The position numbers and the translations under genes were made by a program. This document shows positions 15,850-24,282 of a stretch of DNA of 64,000 nucleotides, piece by piece. Origin of the DNA: Rhizobium sp. BK313 (GTDB lineage Bacteria; Pseudomonadota; Alphaproteobacteria; Rhizobiales; Rhizobiaceae); NCBI RefSeq assembly GCF_014193655.1, contig NZ_JACHZQ010000005.1, positions 186,001 to 250,000 on the forward strand, given 5' to 3'. The first letter of the stretch is position 1; every line of letters begins with the position of its first letter. The notes under the pieces were generated by a model that searched no databases, was not told the origin of the DNA, and was given only the letters and a program-made list of their open reading frames with translations.

Positions 15850-16410
15850 TTATTTGCAGCTTTCGATCTGCTTCAGCGCGGCGGTAACGCCCTTCAGCGA
15901 GTAGGTGTAGGAGGTACCGGTGCCCTTCTTCGAGGTCGCGGTGACCTTCAACGAATGGCCGGACTTGAGCGCAGCGACCAGCGCCGGCTCCTGTGCCGCA
16001 TTCTCGACCCAGGCGGCCTTGTCCTTGGTGAACATGACGAAGGTCTTGTTGTCGATGACGACGTCGACCTTGGAATTTTCCTTCAGCGGATACCCCATCA
16101 TCGCCTGCGGCTCGTAGGAGATGTTCTGACCCGGACGCTGGGAAACGATGAAGAAATTGTCGCCATGATCGATACCTGTGGCCGGCAGCTTGGCCGTCGG
16201 CACGGAGAGAACGTAGCAGACCTTGCCGGCCCCGGACTGGTAGGAATAGGCGCCCCATGCGTCGAACTGCTGGATGCGCGTCGGGGCCACGGGTGCCGCC
16301 GCCTGCGCCTGTGTGGGGGTTGCCTGCTTCTTGATCTTGGTCTGCGCGGATGCGATGCCGGTGCCGGCCAGAACGAGCGAGAGGGCGATTGCGAAGCTTT
16401 TTACAAACAT
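15850..16410 (-). CDS. Invasion-associated locus B (IalB) family secreted protein
   Basis: A 186-residue protein with a Sec signal peptide: basic start, hydrophobic core (about 5-17) and a probable cleavage after SAQ-like residues near 20-22. The mature part begins with a low-complexity Ala/Pro/Gln linker, then the IalB-type domain with FDAWGAYSY, KVCYVLSVP and a final cysteine (IESCK), which may form a disulfide. IalB family proteins are periplasmic or outer-membrane associated; in Bartonella one member is linked to erythrocyte invasion, but in rhizobia the role is unknown. I start at the ATG at 16410, which begins the signal peptide. Confidence 0.8.
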   Translation of the reverse strand: MFVKSFAIALSLVLAGTGIASAQTKIKKQATPTQAQAAAPVAPTRIQQFDAWGAYSYQSGAGKVCYVLSVPTAKLPATGIDHGDNFFIVSQRPGQNISYEPQAMMGYPLKENSKVDVVIDNKTFVMFTKDKAAWVENAAQEPALVAALKSGHSLKVTATSKKGTGTSYTYSLKGVTAALKQIESCK

Positions 16411-16743
16411 GGTTTCCTGCCGATTTCTTGCGGTCCAGAGCTCGAGGCGATTTGAGTAACGCACACCTATGCTCATGAGCTGCCCTATTTTGACTTTATT
16501 TAGGTTACCAAACCGTCAACGGAGCGGTGACTGCCCCTGGTCTGTGCCATTTCGATTCAAGTGCCACGCCAGGCCTGAAATGCATCAGGAGGAATTGGAA
16601 AACCCGGATGGCAAAACACCATCCTGCGGGATCGATTTAAGACAGAAAGATTCAGGCAAGAGTTTGACCTCTCTAAAATCAGGAGGACCTCATAAAGGTC
16701 TGGAAACCCGGCAAGAATCCCGTCGGCACCGATCTGACCGGGA
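16411..16743. other. Intergenic stretch without recognised gene
   Basis: Between the IalB-like gene and the DUF1232 gene, both on the minus strand, I see no credible coding region. An open frame on the plus strand (16469-16801) is polar, has no family resemblance and overlaps the end of the DUF1232 gene. The promoter of the IalB-like gene must lie near 16411-16520, where a locally AT-rich patch (about 16490-16515) occurs. Confidence 0.5.
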
Positions 16744-17133
16744 TCAAGCGGTTTTTGCGGCCTCGGGCTCGTTGGCCAAGGCTCGGTCGGCGGCGTCATA
16801 ATGCTCCTGGCGGATATGGCCCCTGATCATGCTGAAGGCCAGCGTCAGCACTGCGACATCATCCGAAAAACCGATGACAGCGAAAAAATCCGGAATGATG
16901 TCCACTGGCATAACGAAGTAACCGAGCGCGGCCAGCAGAACGCCGCGAACCCGCGTCGGCGTCTGTGGATCGAGCGCGCAATAGAATGCTGCGACCACAT
17001 CGCGGGAAAACGGGATATACCGCGCTGCCTTGCGCAAGGTCGGCCAGAACTTGCTGCGCACCGACTTCTCCTGCCGATCTTGGGTCTCTTCGTCACCAGG
17101 CATCAGGATTTCCCCATACTTGATGTCATCCAT
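16744..17133 (-). CDS. DUF1232 / YkvA family membrane protein
   Basis: A 129-residue protein with the YkvA core: FSRDVVAAFYCALDPQTPTRVRG, then LLAALGYFVMPVDIIPDFFAVIGFSDDVAVLTLAF, the family hallmark with a hydrophobic segment and the PxDxIPD motif. The function of the family is unknown. I start at the ATG at 17133 because a TAGGG lies about eight bases upstream; the ATG at 17142 is directly against that sequence. It lies 65 bases downstream of the pterin dehydratase gene on the same strand and may be co-transcribed. Confidence 0.85.
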   Translation of the reverse strand: MDDIKYGEILMPGDEETQDRQEKSVRSKFWPTLRKAARYIPFSRDVVAAFYCALDPQTPTRVRGVLLAALGYFVMPVDIIPDFFAVIGFSDDVAVLTLAFSMIRGHIRQEHYDAADRALANEPEAAKTA

Positions 17134-17198
17134 TCCATTCATCCCTATAGAAGCCCTGTCCTGGGCCGCATAAACATATGGTGATCGGCACCTGCGAT

Positions 17199-17504
17199 TC
17201 AATCAACTCGCCGAGCCGCGGCCTTTTCCATCGCCTTGGCAAGTTTGATGTCCTGCTCCGTCAGGCCGTTGGCGTCATGCGTCGTCAGTTTCACGTCGAC
17301 ACGGGAATAGACGTTGAACCATTCGGGATGGTGATTGAACTTCTCCGCCGCCAAGGCCGCCTCGGTCATGAAACCGAAGGCTTCGACGAAATTGCGGAAT
17401 TTGAAGCTCTTCGAAATCGAGAGGCGATCGGCCGCCAAAGTCCAGCCGCTAAGGCCAGCCACGTTTTCATCGATTGTCGCCGGTTCCAGCTTTTCGTATT
17501 TCAT
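17199..17504 (-). CDS. phhB: 4a-hydroxytetrahydrobiopterin dehydratase (pterin-4a-carbinolamine dehydratase)
   Basis: A 101-residue protein of the PCD/DCoH family, which dehydrates 4a-hydroxytetrahydropterin to recycle the pterin cofactor. The active-site motif is KFNHHPEWFNVYSRVDVKLTTHDANGL with the paired histidines and proline typical of the family, and the C-terminal LTEQDIKLAKAM is also conserved. Start ATG at 17504 follows GAGAGGAG at good spacing. No phenylalanine hydroxylase is in view, so it may instead act in general pterin or molybdopterin metabolism. It is divergent from the phosphatase gene. Confidence 0.9.
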   Translation of the reverse strand: MKYEKLEPATIDENVAGLSGWTLAADRLSISKSFKFRNFVEAFGFMTEAALAAEKFNHHPEWFNVYSRVDVKLTTHDANGLTEQDIKLAKAMEKAAARRVD

Positions 17505-17540
17505 GACAAGATCACTCCTCTCAATCGGTTGAACGATACC

Positions 17541-18023
17541 ATGGCCCACCACAGGATTCTTTTTGTTTGCGCCGGCAATATCTGCCGTTCACCGCTTGCC
17601 GAAGGCATTTTCCGGCATCTCGCGACCGAAGCGGGCCGCGGCTCCGAATTCGAGATCGATTCGGCCGGCACCGGCGGCTGGCATCAGGGCGAAAGGCCGG
17701 ACCGTCGCTCAATAGCCGCGGCAGCAGGCCATGGCGTCGATATTTCCGGTCAACGTGCACGCCGCATCGAAGCCGCCGACTTCGATCGGTTCGACCTGAT
17801 CCTGGCAATGGATCAAGACAATTTGAAGAATTTACGCAAAATCGCGCCTGCCGATGCGCTCGGCAAGCTCCACCTATTCAACGCCTTCACGCTTGGAAGC
17901 GTCAAAGACATTCCCGATCCCTACTATGGGGGCCACGAGGATTTCGAAGCGGCCTACACCATGCTCTTGGCCGGCTGCAACGCGCTGTTGCCCATCGCGG
18001 GAAAAGCACTGCGGGCCTCGTGA
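17541..18023 (+). CDS. Low molecular weight protein-tyrosine phosphatase
   Basis: A 160-residue cytoplasmic LMW-PTP. The phosphate-binding loop is VCAGNICRS with nucleophile Cys10 and Arg16, and the general-acid aspartate is in IPDPYYGG (the DPYY motif). Length is typical of the family. In rhizobia such enzymes can act in exopolysaccharide control, but this gene is not beside polysaccharide genes, so no such role is claimed. Its 3' end overlaps the convergent thpR gene by 70 bases. Confidence 0.92.
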   Translation: MAHHRILFVCAGNICRSPLAEGIFRHLATEAGRGSEFEIDSAGTGGWHQGERPDRRSIAAAAGHGVDISGQRARRIEAADFDRFDLILAMDQDNLKNLRKIAPADALGKLHLFNAFTLGSVKDIPDPYYGGHEDFEAAYTMLLAGCNALLPIAGKALRAS

Positions 18024-18550
18024 AGCGGGAAGACCTCTTCGGTGAGGTAGGGGCCGCCACCGACTGATTCGCGCGAGGACAGCAGCACGAAGCGCCCTAC
18101 CGTGAACGGCGCGGTGTGGAAGTTGCCGCGGCCGGAGAGATAGTGCACGACGTCGTCGACACGCGAGGACTTCAGCCGCGCGAGCGTGACATGCGGCGTG
18201 AACTTGCGCGGATCCGGCGGCAAGCCGATGCGTTGGCAGATGCGCTCGATTTCGCCCTGCAGCGCGTACATATCGGGCGTTTGCGTGACACCGGCCCAGA
18301 CCGAATGCGGCTTCTTCGAGCCGAAAGAGCCGATTCCTTCTAGCCGAAGCTGGAATTCCGGCCGATCGATGCGATCTAGTCGCTCGACGATTTCATCGGC
18401 GGTACGACCGTCGACATCGCCGATGAAACGCAAAGTGATGTGATAATTTTCGACGTCGATCCACCGGGCTCCGGGAAGACCGCCGCGCAACAACGAAAGG
18501 CTCATGGCCGCGTTGCGCGGAATTTCGAGGGCGGTAAAAAGTCTCGGCAT
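17954..18550 (-). CDS. thpR: RNA 2',3'-cyclic phosphodiesterase (2'-5' RNA ligase family)
   Basis: A 198-residue member of the 2H phosphoesterase superfamily. The two catalytic HxTx motifs are HITL (His37, Thr39) and HVTL (His120, Thr122). ThpR enzymes open 2',3'-cyclic phosphates and can ligate tRNA halves in vitro. Start ATG at 18550 follows GGGGAG. The C-terminal 23 codons overlap the end of the convergent LMW phosphatase gene; both proteins end normally, so the overlap seems real and not a frameshift. Confidence 0.9.
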   Translation of the reverse strand: MPRLFTALEIPRNAAMSLSLLRGGLPGARWIDVENYHITLRFIGDVDGRTADEIVERLDRIDRPEFQLRLEGIGSFGSKKPHSVWAGVTQTPDMYALQGEIERICQRIGLPPDPRKFTPHVTLARLKSSRVDDVVHYLSGRGNFHTAPFTVGRFVLLSSRESVGGGPYLTEEVFPLHEARSAFPAMGNSALQPAKSMV

Positions 18551-18618
18551 AACGAGCACTCCCCGAATCTCTTGCAGATATCAGCAGGGAATCATGCAAT
18601 TGCAGCCGGTGCAAGCTC

Positions 18619-19269
18619 CTATTTCGCGACTGCGACAATCGTCCCAATGAAACTCGTCGCTACGGGTTGGAAGCGTTGCACCATCACCTCGACACCCTGC
18701 GGGTTCGGATGCATGCCATCGTTTAATTGTAAGTCCGCATGCGTGGCGACGCCATCGAGAAAAAACGGATAGAGCGGGAGTTGATACTTGTCGGCGAGCC
18801 GCTTGTAGATCGGGTTGAACCTGGCTGCATAATCCGGTCCCATGTTCGGCGGCGCCAGCATGCCAGCGAGCAGGACGGGAATGTTGCGCGCCTTCAGCCG
18901 GCTGATGATTGTGTCGAGATTCTTTTCCGTCTGTTCGGGCGGAATGCCGCGCAATGCGTCGTTTGCGCCGAGCTCGAGGATCACGCCATCCGTTCCATCA
19001 GGCACCGACCAGTCGACGCGCGACAGGCCGCCGGAGCTGGTGTCGCCGGACACGCCGGCATCGGCGATCGCCACATCCAGCCCCTTGGCCTTCAGCGCCG
19101 CCTCCAGCTTGGCGGGAAATCCGTCGCCCGGCGGTAGCTGGTAGCCGGCCATCAGGCTGTCGCCGAGGCCGACCAATTGGATCGTTCGCGCATCGGCTGC
19201 ACCCGCAGCGCCAAACAAAAGACCGAAAGCAATGACAGCGAAGTGAAACGCGGCAACTTTAAAACTCAT
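18619..19269 (-). CDS. tesA: Periplasmic SGNH/GDSL esterase (arylesterase, TesA-like)
   Basis: A 216-residue secreted hydrolase. A Sec signal peptide covers about residues 1-27 (hydrophobic core, AAGAADA before the mature part). Block I is GLGDSLMAGY with nucleophile Ser38, block III GANDALRG provides the Asn, and block V DGMHPNPQG gives the catalytic Asp and His. E. coli TesA acts as thioesterase, protease and lysophospholipase I; the natural substrate here is unknown. The gene is divergent from the ABC transporter pair, the same arrangement as tesA-ybbA-ybbP in enterobacteria. Confidence 0.9.
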   Translation of the reverse strand: MSFKVAAFHFAVIAFGLLFGAAGAADARTIQLVGLGDSLMAGYQLPPGDGFPAKLEAALKAKGLDVAIADAGVSGDTSSGGLSRVDWSVPDGTDGVILELGANDALRGIPPEQTEKNLDTIISRLKARNIPVLLAGMLAPPNMGPDYAARFNPIYKRLADKYQLPLYPFFLDGVATHADLQLNDGMHPNPQGVEVMVQRFQPVATSFIGTIVAVAK

Positions 19270-19313
19270 GATCTGTTCCCTAAATTCGCCGTGAGGGCCA
19301 AATCGCGCCCGCC

Positions 19314-20054
19314 ATGGTCTCTGATGTATATAGGGCGTTCGCATTGGCAAAAACCATCATCGAGCTGAAGAAGGCGGATTTGACGCTCGGCAACGCTGCC
19401 GCCTCCGTCCACGTGTTGAAAGGCATCGACCTCACCGTGGCAGAGGGCGAATCCGTCGGCATTGTCGGTCCCTCCGGCTCCGGCAAGTCGACGCTGCTGA
19501 TGGTGCTCGCCGGCCTTGAAAAGCTCGACAGCGGCGAACTGTTGATCCGCGACACGCCGCTGCATAGCTTGAGCGAAGACCGCGTCGCCGATTTCCGCGG
19601 CCGCAATATCGGCATCGTCTTCCAGTCCTTCCATCTTATCGCCAATATGACGGCGCTGGAAAATGTCGCCGTGCCGCTGGAGCTCGCCAATGTTCGCGAC
19701 GCCTTCGACATAGCCCGACGCGAATTGCAGGCCGTTGGCCTCGGCGAGCGGCTGAGCCACTATCCCGGGCAACTTTCGGGCGGCGAACAGCAACGCGTGG
19801 CGATCGCCCGCGCACTCGCCCCGTCGCCTGCCCTTTTGATCGCCGACGAGCCGACCGGCAATCTCGATACCGATACCGGCCGACAGATTGCCGACCTGCT
19901 TTTCGCCCAGCAGGCCGAGCGCGGCACGACGCTGCTGCTCGTCACCCATGACCCGGCGCTTGCCGCCCGATGCTCGCGCCAGATTCACGTTCGTTCTGGC
20001 GAAATCGAGGCCGACAGCGCCCCCGCGCGGACCAATCAGACGGCGATGGCATGA
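19314..20054 (+). CDS. ABC transporter ATP-binding protein (YbbA-like)
   Basis: A 246-residue ATPase of the LolD/MacB type. Walker A is GPSGSGKST (52-60), the signature LSGGEQQRVAIARAL is complete, Walker B is LLIADEPTGNLD, and the H-loop is VTHDP. It overlaps the permease gene by four bases (ATGA), so the two are translationally coupled. Together with the adjacent tesA this matches the conserved ybbA-ybbP-tesA group; the substrate is not known, though lipid or lipoprotein handling or efflux is plausible for this class. Confidence 0.92.
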   Translation: MVSDVYRAFALAKTIIELKKADLTLGNAAASVHVLKGIDLTVAEGESVGIVGPSGSGKSTLLMVLAGLEKLDSGELLIRDTPLHSLSEDRVADFRGRNIGIVFQSFHLIANMTALENVAVPLELANVRDAFDIARRELQAVGLGERLSHYPGQLSGGEQQRVAIARALAPSPALLIADEPTGNLDTDTGRQIADLLFAQQAERGTTLLLVTHDPALAARCSRQIHVRSGEIEADSAPARTNQTAMA

Positions 20055-22597
20055 CCGCGGCGGGGTCGCGTATTGCGCTTGCCTTTCGCCTTGCCCTGCG
20101 CGAATTGCGCGGCGGTCTAGGCGGCTTCTACATCTTTCTCGCCTGCATCGCTCTCGGCACCGGCGCGATCGCCGCCGTCAACTCCGTCTCGCGCTCGATC
20201 ACCGACGCGATCTCGACACAGGGCCAGTCGCTGCTCGCCGGCGACGTCCGCTTCGAGCTCAACAATCGCGAGGCGACGCCGGACGAATTGACCTATCTCA
20301 ACAGCCTCGGCCAGCTCTCCCAATCCACTGGCCTGCGCTCCATGGCCCGCCTGCCCGATGGCTCCGACCAGGCGCTGGTCGAGGTCAAGGCGGTCGACGG
20401 CGCCTACCCGCTCTACGGCACCTTCGAGGCCAATCCGGATCAGCCGCTATCAACGCTGCTTGCTGTCAAGGACGGGACCTATGGCGCGGTCGTTGCCCCC
20501 CTGCTGCTGGAGCGGCTGAACCTCAAAATCGGCAGCGAGCTGCTGCTCGGCAACACCAGGCTGCGAATCACCGGCACGGTGAAGACCGAGCCGGATTCGG
20601 TATCCGAAGGTTTCGGCTTCGCCCCGCGATTGCTCACCAGCCGTGACGCCTTGGTCGCCTCGGGCCTTATCACGACCGGAAGTCTCGTCGAACAGGTCTA
20701 CAAGATCCGCATGGACGATCCTGCGAGCGGCGTGAGCAACATCGCTGCCCGCGCCACTACCGCCTTCCCGCAGGCCGGCTGGTCGATCCGCACCAGCAGC
20801 CGGGCGGCACCCGCGCTCGCCGATAATATTACCCGCTTCTCGCAATTCCTGACATTGGTCGGTCTGACCGCCCTGATTGTCGGCGGCGTCGGCGTCGCCA
20901 ACGCCGTGCGCGCGTTCCTCGATTCCAAGCGTACCACCATCGCCACCTTCAAATGCCTGGGCGCGCCAGCCTTGGTCGTGGTGATGATCTATATGATTCA
21001 AATCGCCCTGATTGCGCTGGCCGGCATCGCCGTCGGTCTCGTCCTCGGTGCCATCGCACCGTTGCTCGCTTCGCAGTTCATGGCCGAATTCCTGCCGATC
21101 TCGACCGCGCCACGGCTTTACCCCGGCCCGCTGACGCTCGCAGCGCTCTTCGGCCTGCTGACCACGCTCGCTTTCGCGATCCTGCCGCTCGGCCATGCCC
21201 GCGAGGTGCCGGCAACAGCACTCTTCCGGGAGCAGGGTTTCGAGACCCGCCGCCTGCCGAGCTGGCCATACCTGCTCGCAGCCGGTCTGCTGATGGCAGC
21301 TCTAGCGGCACTCGCGATCTTTACCGCCTATGACCGCTTCATCGCCGTCGTCTTCGTCGTCTCCATAGCCGTAGCTTTCGTCGTGCTGCGTGCCGTCGCC
21401 GCCTTGCTGTCGTGGCTCGCCCGCCGCAGCCCGCGCGTGCACTCGCCGGCGCTGAGATTGGCGATCGGCAATATCCATCGACCGGGTTCGCTCACCGCCT
21501 CCGTCGTCCTCTCTCTCGGTCTCGGCCTGGCACTCCTGGTGACCTTAACGCTGATCGACGGCAATATGCGTCACGAGCTGACCGGGCGCATGAGCGAGCA
21601 GGCTCCGAACTTCTTCTTCGTCGATATCCAGGGCTCGGAACTCGACGGCTTCCGGAAGGTCGTGCAGGCCCAAGCGCCTGAGGGAAAGTTGGTCGAAGTG
21701 CCGATGCTGCGCGGCCGCATCGTCGCCTTCAATGGCGAAGACGTGATCAAGATGAAGGTGCCGCCGGCCGGCCAATGGGTGTTGCGCGGCGACCGCGGCA
21801 TCACCTATGCCGAAACCATGCCCGAGAACGCCGCCCTGACGGAGGGGCAGTGGTGGGGTAAGGATTACAGCGGCGAGCCTCTGGTCTCCTTCTCCGACGA
21901 AGAAGGCAAGGCGCTCGGCCTGAAACTCGGCGACACCGTGACAGTCAACGTGCTCGGCCGCAACGTGACAGCCAAGATCGCAAGCTTCCGCAAGGTTCAA
22001 TGGCAGTCGCTATCCATCAATTTCGTCATGATCTTTTCGCCCAACACCTTCAAGGGCGCACCGCATGCGTGGCTGGCGACCCTCACCGATCCCACCGCTA
22101 CGTCGACGCAGGAAGCGGCGATCTTGAAGAACGTCACCAACACCTATCCGACGATCACCAGCGTCCGAGTCAAGGATGCGCTCGATATCGTCGACACGCT
22201 GGTCGGCCAGCTTGCCGCGGCTATCCGCGCCGCTGCGTCCGTCGCGCTCATCGCATCCGTGCTGGTGCTTGCGGGCGCACTCGCGGCTGGAAATCGCGCA
22301 CGCACGCATGACGCGGTCGTGCTGAAAACGCTTGGCGCGACGCGGGCCATGCTGATCCGCGCCTTCAGCTACGAGTATCTGATCCTGGGTGCGGCGACCG
22401 CTGTCTTCGCACTGCTCGCCGGTTCCGTGGCCGCCTGGTACATCGTCAGCCGCATCATGCACCTGCCGTCGACCTTCCTTCCCGATGTTGCCTTTTCGAC
22501 CCTCATCATCGCTCTGCTGCTGACGGTCGGCATCGGACTGATCGGCACCTGGCGCGTCCTCGGCCAGAAGGCAGCGCCTGTCCTGCGTGAACTCTGA
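20051..22597 (+). CDS. ABC transporter permease with FtsX domains (YbbP-like)
   Basis: An 848-residue membrane protein. After a first N-terminal span (about 25-45) comes a large extracytoplasmic domain, then three spans with the FtsX-type motif (TLVGLTALIVGGVGVANAV), a middle cluster of spans, a second large periplasmic domain (about 510-690), and a final FtsX-like set of spans (about 725-840). This two-times FtsX architecture with about ten spans is that of YbbP. It has the ATPase gene as partner and no periplasmic binding protein. Start ATG at 20051 overlaps the ATPase stop. Confidence 0.9.
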   Translation: MTAAGSRIALAFRLALRELRGGLGGFYIFLACIALGTGAIAAVNSVSRSITDAISTQGQSLLAGDVRFELNNREATPDELTYLNSLGQLSQSTGLRSMARLPDGSDQALVEVKAVDGAYPLYGTFEANPDQPLSTLLAVKDGTYGAVVAPLLLERLNLKIGSELLLGNTRLRITGTVKTEPDSVSEGFGFAPRLLTSRDALVASGLITTGSLVEQVYKIRMDDPASGVSNIAARATTAFPQAGWSIRTSSRAAPALADNITRFSQFLTLVGLTALIVGGVGVANAVRAFLDSKRTTIATFKCLGAPALVVVMIYMIQIALIALAGIAVGLVLGAIAPLLASQFMAEFLPISTAPRLYPGPLTLAALFGLLTTLAFAILPLGHAREVPATALFREQGFETRRLPSWPYLLAAGLLMAALAALAIFTAYDRFIAVVFVVSIAVAFVVLRAVAALLSWLARRSPRVHSPALRLAIGNIHRPGSLTASVVLSLGLGLALLVTLTLIDGNMRHELTGRMSEQAPNFFFVDIQGSELDGFRKVVQAQAPEGKLVEVPMLRGRIVAFNGEDVIKMKVPPAGQWVLRGDRGITYAETMPENAALTEGQWWGKDYSGEPLVSFSDEEGKALGLKLGDTVTVNVLGRNVTAKIASFRKVQWQSLSINFVMIFSPNTFKGAPHAWLATLTDPTATSTQEAAILKNVTNTYPTITSVRVKDALDIVDTLVGQLAAAIRAAASVALIASVLVLAGALAAGNRARTHDAVVLKTLGATRAMLIRAFSYEYLILGAATAVFALLAGSVAAWYIVSRIMHLPSTFLPDVAFSTLIIALLLTVGIGLIGTWRVLGQKAAPVLREL

Positions 22598-22771
22598 GCG
22601 CATAACCCCGAAAATCGCGCGGATTTTCGCAAAGGCTTTTACGTCGCCAAGACGCCTCGAGCATTAACCGAGCACCGGGAAATTACCCGATATTACACCG
22701 ATTTAACCCTGCCGCCGCCGCTTAGCCCTTGTGCACCCGGCTTGAAAGCCTCATATTCTCTACAGGCATGC

Positions 22772-22835
22772 TGGAGCTCCGCAGCGGCGCCCGGGACCAA
22801 AGCGCCCGACACCGTACTCACATCGGAGCTTAAAA
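22772..22835 (+). ncRNA. ybhL leader RNA motif
   Basis: The leader of the Bax inhibitor-1 (ybhL-like) gene is highly structured. An outer stem pairs AGCTCCG (22775-22781) with CGGAGCT (22824-22830), and an inner stem pairs GGCGC (22786-22790) with GCGCC (22802-22806). The ribosome binding site AGAGGA follows directly. A conserved structured RNA upstream of ybhL genes in Rhizobiales was described among alphaproteobacterial RNA motifs (the ybhL motif), and position and fold agree. Its ligand or function is unknown. I matched it by position and pairing, not by covariance search. Confidence 0.65.
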
Positions 22836-22844
22836 GAGGAAAAC

Positions 22845-23588
22845 ATGGCTGACTTTCGCAACTACCAAAACCGGACGCCGCAGGCAGGCGTGCAGACCGG
22901 CGCGATGATCGATGAGGGCCTTCGAGCTTACATGCTCAAGGTCTACAACCTGATGGCGCTGGGTCTGGCGATCACGGGTTTGGCTGCCTATGGCGCCTTC
23001 TCGCTCGCATTCGCTGACGGACAGATTACGGCTTTCGGCCAGGCGATCTACCTGAGCCCGCTGAAGTGGGTCGTTATCTTCGCGCCGCTGGCGATGGTGT
23101 TCTTCCTGAGCTTCAGGATCAATCGCATGAGCGTGGCCGCCGCGACAACGACCTTCTGGGTCTATGCTGCGCTGGTGGGCCTGTCGCTGTCGTCGATCTT
23201 CATCATCTACACCGGCCAGAGCATCGTGCAGGCCTTCTTCGTGACCGCCGCGTCTTTCGGCGCGCTGTCGCTTTACGGTTACACGACGAAGCGTAGCCTT
23301 TCGGCTATGGGCTCGTTCATGATGATGGGTCTCTTCGGCCTGATCATTGCCATGCTCGTCAACATCTTCCTGCAGTCTTCTGCCGTACACTTCGCCATCA
23401 ATATCCTTGGCGTTGTGATCTTCGCCGGCCTCACCGCCTGGGATACGCAGCGGATCAAGGAAATGTACTTTGAAGCCGACGACGTTGCCGTTGCTGGCCG
23501 CAAGGCGATCATGGGCGCGCTGACGCTCTACCTGGACTTCATCAACCTGTTCATGTTCCTGCTGCAGTTCATGGGCAACCGCAAATAA
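22845..23588 (+). CDS. ybhL: Bax inhibitor-1 / YccA-YbhL family membrane protein
   Basis: A 247-residue integral membrane protein with seven hydrophobic segments from about residue 33 to 243. Family features are the N-terminal YMLKVYNLMALGLAITGLAAYGAF and the C-terminal DTQRIKEMY plus LYLDFINLFMFLLQFMGNRK, which are hallmarks of the BI-1 fold. Members act as pH-sensitive calcium leak channels or interact with FtsH in E. coli; the role here is unknown. AGAGGA precedes the ATG. A structured leader RNA lies just upstream and a strong terminator just downstream, so it is a single-gene unit with probable RNA-level control. Confidence 0.93.
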   Translation: MADFRNYQNRTPQAGVQTGAMIDEGLRAYMLKVYNLMALGLAITGLAAYGAFSLAFADGQITAFGQAIYLSPLKWVVIFAPLAMVFFLSFRINRMSVAAATTTFWVYAALVGLSLSSIFIIYTGQSIVQAFFVTAASFGALSLYGYTTKRSLSAMGSFMMMGLFGLIIAMLVNIFLQSSAVHFAINILGVVIFAGLTAWDTQRIKEMYFEADDVAVAGRKAIMGALTLYLDFINLFMFLLQFMGNRK

Positions 23589-23613
23589 CTGCTGCGACGT
23601 GAATGATCGTTCG

Positions 23614-23640
23614 AAAAGGCGGCTTCGGCCGCCTTTTCTG
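23614..23640 (+). terminator. Rho-independent terminator of the BI-1 gene
   Basis: A 10-bp perfect stem (23614-23623 with 23628-23637) closed by a TTCG tetraloop, with the descending arm ending in TTTT and then CTGTTTG. Confidence 0.88.
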
Positions 23641-23709
23641 TTTGCCTTGGCGCTTCGCACACGGCTTTATATCTGCTTCTTGGAATCGCAGATCAGGCAA
23701 TAAACACAA

Positions 23710-24267
23710 ATGTCCTTCCGCCTTCGCAATGCCACTCCGGCCGACCTTCCCTTCATCACCGCCATCTATCGCGACTCCGTTCTGAATGGCACGGCAAGCT
23801 ATGAGATCATACCGCCTGGCGAAGAGGAGATGGCAGGTCGCTTCCAGGCGATCCAGGATAAAGGCTATCCCTATATCGCTGCTGAAGATGAAGGCGGCGC
23901 CTTTCTGGGCTATGCCTATGCCTCGGCATTCCGCACGCGGCCGGCCTATCGCTGGATGGTGGAGGATTCGATCTATCTTGCGCCCGGGGCCCGCGGCCGC
24001 GGCCTCGGCAAGGCGCTGCTGGCAACCCTGGTGGAAACCTGCCAGACCCTCGGCTTCCGCCAGATGATCGCCGTTATCGGCGGCGCCCACCCGGCGTCCG
24101 TCGCCCTCCACAGCGCCGCCGGTTTTGTGGAGACCGGCCTGTTGAAGGGCACCGGTTACAAGCACGGCCGCTGGCTGGATACGATGCTGATGCAGAAAGC
24201 GCTCGGCGAAGGTGCGGAAAGTGACCCAGATCCCTCGATTTATCCGGGGACGTTGTTCAGCGAGTAG
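23710..24267 (+). CDS. GNAT N-acetyltransferase, phosphinothricin/methionine sulfone acetyltransferase-like
   Basis: A 185-residue acetyltransferase. The acetyl-CoA motif is IYLAPGARGRGLGKALLATLVE (RGRGLG core), followed by GFRQMIAVIGGAHPASVALHSAAGFVETG, the arrangement typical of the phosphinothricin acetyltransferase (Pat/MddA/YncA) group. These enzymes detoxify methionine derivatives and L-phosphinothricin. The N-terminus SFRLRNATPADLPFITAIYRDSV is also typical. A standalone gene after the BI-1 terminator, converging on DUF2794. Confidence 0.85.
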   Translation: MSFRLRNATPADLPFITAIYRDSVLNGTASYEIIPPGEEEMAGRFQAIQDKGYPYIAAEDEGGAFLGYAYASAFRTRPAYRWMVEDSIYLAPGARGRGLGKALLATLVETCQTLGFRQMIAVIGGAHPASVALHSAAGFVETGLLKGTGYKHGRWLDTMLMQKALGEGAESDPDPSIYPGTLFSE

Positions 24268-24282
24268 CGCAGCAGGAGGGGA

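Noticed and set aside
16469..16801. A 110-codon plus-strand frame upstream of the DUF1232 gene end
   Set aside because: No domain, polar random composition, and it runs into the convergent gene.
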